Shown in pieces: positions 60,688 through 64,000 of a stretch of DNA of 64,000 bases. Numbering within the stretch: the stretch's first letter is position 1; each line of letters opens with the position of its first letter. This stretch comes from Paenibacillus alba. Its GTDB lineage: Bacteria > Bacillota > Bacilli > Paenibacillales > NBRC-103111. The position numbers and the translations under genes were made by a program. The stretch spans positions 1 through 64,000 of the forward strand of contig NZ_JABMKZ010000041.1 of assembly GCF_013204855.1 (NCBI RefSeq). Reading direction: 5' to 3'. The notes beneath the pieces were generated by a model that was not told the origin of the DNA, searched no databases, and saw only the letters and a list, made by a program, of their open reading frames with translations.

Positions 60688-62481
60688 ATGAAAGCGCTTA
60701 TTTCTTGGTTTGGCAGCTGGAGCATGCTGGCCAAACATTTTCTTTTTCTGTCCGTAGGAACACTCGTTCTATTAGGAGGGCTTGGCTGGATCAACTTGCG
60801 CGAAGCGGAGGGATTATTCCGGAGACAGGTCGTTTCGGACGCTCAAATTATTATTGACCGAACCAATCTGTATATGAATGCTTACCTAGATAATGTGCAA
60901 AATATTCTTATGCTTATCTCGACCCGTGAAGATTTGTTGAGCGAAGAGAAGGAGAAGGAAGCTGCGGAGGTTCTGCGTTCGTATGCGAATATGAACAGAA
61001 CGCTGTATAAGTCGCTCTATTTGGTCGGTGAGGATGGCCATGTTATTTCCAACTCTCAAACCACCTTCGATATTATTGGCAATCCTCAAATCCCCGTACT
61101 GCTCACGAAAGCCAGGGAGACCTACGGGATGTTTATCACTGAGCCCTATCAATCCCCCATGTCGGGTAAAACAGTAGCCTTCGTTTTGCCGATTCAATCC
61201 TCTTCAACGAAGTCATTCAAAGGGATCGCTGTCGTGGAAATCGATCTCGTTCAGTTAACGAATCTAATCGCTCAATTCATGAATACGAAAAATCAAACAT
61301 TCGCGATCATCACCAATAAAAAAAATGTTGTCCATTCGTTTGATGCGGGGCTCCCGCTTAACTCCTACCGGCTGCTGCCGTATAATACGTCTGTGTTCCC
61401 GCCGGAGCTGGATGCCGGCTTTGTCGACAAGGTGTCAGAGCTTCCTCTAGGAGCAGCCGAAATAACAGGCCCGCAAGGCGATTTGGTTGCTGTGAAGTCC
61501 GGGATGAATAAGCTTGGCTGGTATTTTATCGCCTTCTATGAGAATAACTTTTTCTATCAAAATATTCGCAGTCTTTACCGAAATTTCAGCACAGCGGGCG
61601 CTTTCTGGATCTTCCTTGTCTTAGTCAGCACCTACATGATAAGCCGGTATATTACGCTGCCAGTGCGTACATTGGTTGCTAAGATGGACCGGGTTCGAGA
61701 TGTGGAGGTGCTTCACACCATACACGCGACCGGAAATGACGAAATCGGCCGATTAGCCCGAAGCTATAACGCTATGATGGAGCGGATTCATCATCTGCTG
61801 CAGGAAACGAAGGAAGCGGAACGCCGCAAGAAGCATTTCGAGTTGAAAATGCTGCAGAGTCAAATCGCCCCCCATTTTTTGTATAACACGCTTGCTTGTA
61901 TTAGTTCTTTGGCCAAGCAGCACAAAATCAACGAGGTTCGGGAAACGATCAAGACGCTTGTTGGCTTGTTGTCTTTCAGCTTTGATAAAAGCACGGAGTT
62001 CGTCACTTTGGCGGACGAGCTGGAAGGGCTGCGCATGTATGCGTACATTCAGAAAGTACGATACGGCGATAAGTTCACGATGGAGATTGACGCTTCTCAT
62101 GCAACGCTATCGAAAACAATTCTAAAGCTAACCTTGCAGCCGCTTGTGGAGAACGCCATTTTCCATGGCATTGTGCCGCTCAAGCATGCTGGAATGATCC
62201 GTATACGGACGAAGTGTGTGAAAGATAAACTGATCATTATCATCAGGGACAACGGGCTCGGGATGAACTCGGAGATCTTGAACAGTCTGTTTGAAGAGCG
62301 GCACAAAGCGCCGAGTAAACATAGATTCACAGGAATCGGGATTATGAATGTCCACGAACGAATTGGGCTCCATTTCGGAACGGGGTATGGATTATCCATT
62401 TTCTCCTTGCCAGAACGCGGTACGTTGATCCGAATCGAGCTTCCAGCTGTGGAACATGAACAAGTAGAAAAAACCAAATAA
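60688..62481 (+). CDS. Sensor histidine kinase (YesM/LytS-type)
   Basis: This 597-residue kinase has a first transmembrane helix at about 17-35, an extracellular Cache-like sensor to about 300, a second helix at about 303-320 and a HAMP region at about 320-375. The His_kinase domain has H396 in QIAPHFLYNTL, then an HATPase with ENAIFHG (N box) and DNGLGM (G1). Substitution of the usual QINPHF by QIAPHF is minor. It follows the response regulator by 7 bp and almost certainly phosphorylates it. The ligand is unknown. Confidence 0.9.
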   Translation: MKALISWFGSWSMLAKHFLFLSVGTLVLLGGLGWINLREAEGLFRRQVVSDAQIIIDRTNLYMNAYLDNVQNILMLISTREDLLSEEKEKEAAEVLRSYANMNRTLYKSLYLVGEDGHVISNSQTTFDIIGNPQIPVLLTKARETYGMFITEPYQSPMSGKTVAFVLPIQSSSTKSFKGIAVVEIDLVQLTNLIAQFMNTKNQTFAIITNKKNVVHSFDAGLPLNSYRLLPYNTSVFPPELDAGFVDKVSELPLGAAEITGPQGDLVAVKSGMNKLGWYFIAFYENNFFYQNIRSLYRNFSTAGAFWIFLVLVSTYMISRYITLPVRTLVAKMDRVRDVEVLHTIHATGNDEIGRLARSYNAMMERIHHLLQETKEAERRKKHFELKMLQSQIAPHFLYNTLACISSLAKQHKINEVRETIKTLVGLLSFSFDKSTEFVTLADELEGLRMYAYIQKVRYGDKFTMEIDASHATLSKTILKLTLQPLVENAIFHGIVPLKHAGMIRIRTKCVKDKLIIIIRDNGLGMNSEILNSLFEERHKAPSKHRFTGIGIMNVHERIGLHFGTGYGLSIFSLPERGTLIRIELPAVEHEQVEKTK

Positions 62482-62546
62482 AGCGTTTGCAAGAATTCGG
62501 ACATTTTCACAGGATCACTGTATATTTTCCAAAGAAAGCGCTTGCT
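62478..62546 (+). promoter_or_regulatory. Two cre-like CcpA boxes before the permease genes
   Basis: AGAAAGCGCTTGCT (62533-62546) matches the cre consensus TGAAARCGYTTTCW at 12 of 14 positions and is next to a possible -10 TATACT (62546-62551). ATAAAGCGTTTGCA (62478-62491) matches 11 of 14 and overlaps the kinase stop. They suggest catabolite control of the transporter. Confidence 0.5.
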
Positions 62547-62601
62547 ATACTAAACTCAACCCGTTAGGAAGCGAGTCAACAGTTGGAAAAGAGGTGGCCT
62601 C

Positions 62602-63573
62602 ATGGAACAGCAGATTGCAATCAAGCAGGAAATAAAGGCGGGGAGAAAGACAAGAGAAGCGAATCTTAAATTATCTGCCAAGCAAATTTGGGCTTTTCGT
62701 GCTTTTTATCTCATGCTTTTGCCCGGCGTTATTTATTTCGTTATTTTCCGCTATATTCCGATGTATGGTGTAGTTATTGCGTTCAAGGATTTCCAAATAT
62801 TAGATGGTATTCTCGGCAGTGGTTGGGCTGATCCATGGTACAAGCACTTTCAAACGTTTTTTGATTCTCCTTATTTCGGACAGCTCATGGCCAACACTTT
62901 CATTATCAGTATCTATAAGCTGGTCTTTGGTATGGCCCCGCCAATTATTATGGCGCTGCTGCTCAATGAGTGCAGGCTGCGCTGGTTCAAAACGGTCGTA
63001 CAGACGCTAACGTATATGCCGCACTTCTTATCTTGGGTCATTATTTACGGTATCTTAATCGCGCTTCTTTCGCAAAACTCAGGAATTGTCAACGGCTTTA
63101 TCGAAGATGCCGGCGGACAATCAATAGGCTTCATGACATCGATTGACTATTTCCGGACCATTCTGGTAAGTTCGGAAGTTTGGAAAGATCTCGGTTGGGG
63201 CGCGATCATCTACTTGGCAGCGATGACAGCGATCGATCCGACCTTGTACGAGGCAGCCCGCGTGGACGGCGCAAGCCGACTGCGGATGATTTGGCATATT
63301 ACACTGCCAGGCATTCGAAATGTCATTGTACTTCTGCTCATCTTAAAGCTGGGGCATATTATGGATGCCGGGTTCGATCAAATTTATATTTTGTATAACA
63401 TCCAAGTTTATCAAGTTGCCGACATATTGGACACGTGGGTGTTCCGGACAGGACTGCAGCAGCTCAACTTCTCTCTGGGGGCAGCCGTTGGATTGTTCAA
63501 ATCATTTATTGGACTCGTTCTGGTACTCGGCTCCAATCAGTTATCCAAGAAATGGGGTGAGGGCATATGGTAA
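62602..63573 (+). CDS. Sugar ABC transporter permease (LplB family)
   Basis: This 323-residue inner-membrane permease has six predicted helices and the family start FYLMLLPGVIYFVIFRYIPM. The EAA loop EAARVDGASRLRMIWHITLP at about residues 217-236 contacts the ATPase. It belongs to the CUT1/LplB type that works with a YtcP-type partner, a lipoprotein and usually an MsmK-type ATPase encoded elsewhere. GAGGTGG lies upstream of the ATG. The substrate cannot be read from the sequence; oligosaccharide import is likely. Confidence 0.9.
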   Translation: MEQQIAIKQEIKAGRKTREANLKLSAKQIWAFRAFYLMLLPGVIYFVIFRYIPMYGVVIAFKDFQILDGILGSGWADPWYKHFQTFFDSPYFGQLMANTFIISIYKLVFGMAPPIIMALLLNECRLRWFKTVVQTLTYMPHFLSWVIIYGILIALLSQNSGIVNGFIEDAGGQSIGFMTSIDYFRTILVSSEVWKDLGWGAIIYLAAMTAIDPTLYEAARVDGASRLRMIWHITLPGIRNVIVLLLILKLGHIMDAGFDQIYILYNIQVYQVADILDTWVFRTGLQQLNFSLGAAVGLFKSFIGLVLVLGSNQLSKKWGEGIW

Positions 63574-64000
63574 GAGGCTGGGAAGACCGGATCGTGAACA
63601 CGATCGTCGTCCTCATTCTCGGACTTGCTGCGTTAGCGGCGATAGTGCCGCTGATGTATGTGATAGCCGTATCCATCACGCCTTTCTCTGAGGTACTGAA
63701 AAACGGCGGCTTCATCCTGATTCCTAAGTCCATCACCTTTAGCGCGTACCATAAGCTTTTCACCGAAACCAACATTCCAAAAGCATTCTGGGTAACGATC
63801 TTCATCACTGTGGTCGGTACGCTGGTCAACCTCATTTTGACTTCGCTGATGGCTTATCCGCTTAGCCGTCGCAATCTCCCAGGCAGAAGCTATTTCCTTC
63901 TTATGGTCGTCTTTACGATGCTGTTCAGTGGGGGACTCATTCCGACCTATTTGGTTGTGAAATCCTTAGGGCTTCTGGATTCCGTCTGGTCTATGATTTT
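63567..64000 (+). CDS. Sugar ABC transporter permease (YtcP family), partial
   Basis: This frame stays open to the window edge (144 codons, 3' end missing). It starts MVRGWEDRIVN with GGTGAGG upstream and overlaps the preceding permease by 7 bp. It has the first helix near 12-35, the FSEVLKNGGFILIPKS segment typical of YtcP-type permeases, then further helices and FSGGLIPTYLVVKSLGLLD. It is the second channel subunit; a substrate-binding lipoprotein probably follows outside the window. Confidence 0.88.
   Translation, partial: MVRGWEDRIVNTIVVLILGLAALAAIVPLMYVIAVSITPFSEVLKNGGFILIPKSITFSAYHKLFTETNIPKAFWVTIFITVVGTLVNLILTSLMAYPLSRRNLPGRSYFLLMVVFTMLFSGGLIPTYLVVKSLGLLDSVWSMI

Overview
The window is a chromosomal core segment from a low-GC, endospore-forming Firmicute, most likely Paenibacillus or a close Paenibacillaceae relative. 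Supporting signs are the spore genes (pdaB, kbaA, gerD, cwlD, a SpoIIM-like protein, sigH), the arginine-kinase heat-shock operon (ctsR-mcsA-mcsB-clpC), Bacillus-type leader RNAs, and a YesN/YesM two-component pair next to LplB-type sugar permeases, which is common in Paenibacillus. Gene order is largely that of the Bacillus subtilis origin-proximal region, read backwards.

Layout. 1-400: 5' end of a 16S rRNA gene (minus strand) with its leader and tandem promoters. 400-5800: spore-related block (hypothetical, SpoIIM-like, pdaB, kbaA, gerD, salA/mrp, cwlD). 5890-7150: sulfate assimilation remnant, with sat broken by an internal deletion and cysH intact. 7370-9180: rpsI, rplM, truA. 9300-24450: the complete alpha, spc and S10 ribosomal clusters, 27 ribosomal proteins plus rpoA, infA, map, adk, secY and a KOW-domain protein. 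24690-29380: tuf, fusA, rpsG, rpsL and an L7Ae-family K-turn protein. 29570-41400: rpoC, rpoB, an rsmC-like methyltransferase, rplL, rplJ, rplA, rplK, nusG, secE, rpmG. 41620-50320: sigH, rae1 (yacP), rlmB, mrnC, cysS, cysE (behind a Cys T-box), gltX, ispF, ispD and a PIN/TRAM protein. 50430-54800: a small uncharacterised gene, pssA, disA, a relic of radA and a divergent radA-like gene. 54960-59530: clpC, mcsB, mcsA, ctsR under a double CtsR operator. 59890-64000 (plus strand): response regulator, sensor kinase and two sugar ABC permeases, the second cut by the window end.

Most genes lie on the minus strand and are housekeeping. Unusual points: (1) the canonical radA seems to have been replaced. 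Its frameshifted, deleted 3' end still sits just before disA, while a full-length divergent RadA-like protein is encoded upstream. (2) sat has lost about 200 codons internally while cysH remains. (3) No ECF transporter genes lie between rplQ and truA. (4) rpoB has a roughly 290-nt structured leader with repeats around its promoter. (5) The ctsR operator is a tandem of two overlapping heptad-pair boxes. (6) A perfect 8-bp inverted repeat precedes the sugar two-component genes, and cre-like boxes flank the gap before the permeases. I saw no CRISPR array, transposase or prophage. All functional calls rest on reading the sequence and family knowledge; no database search was run.
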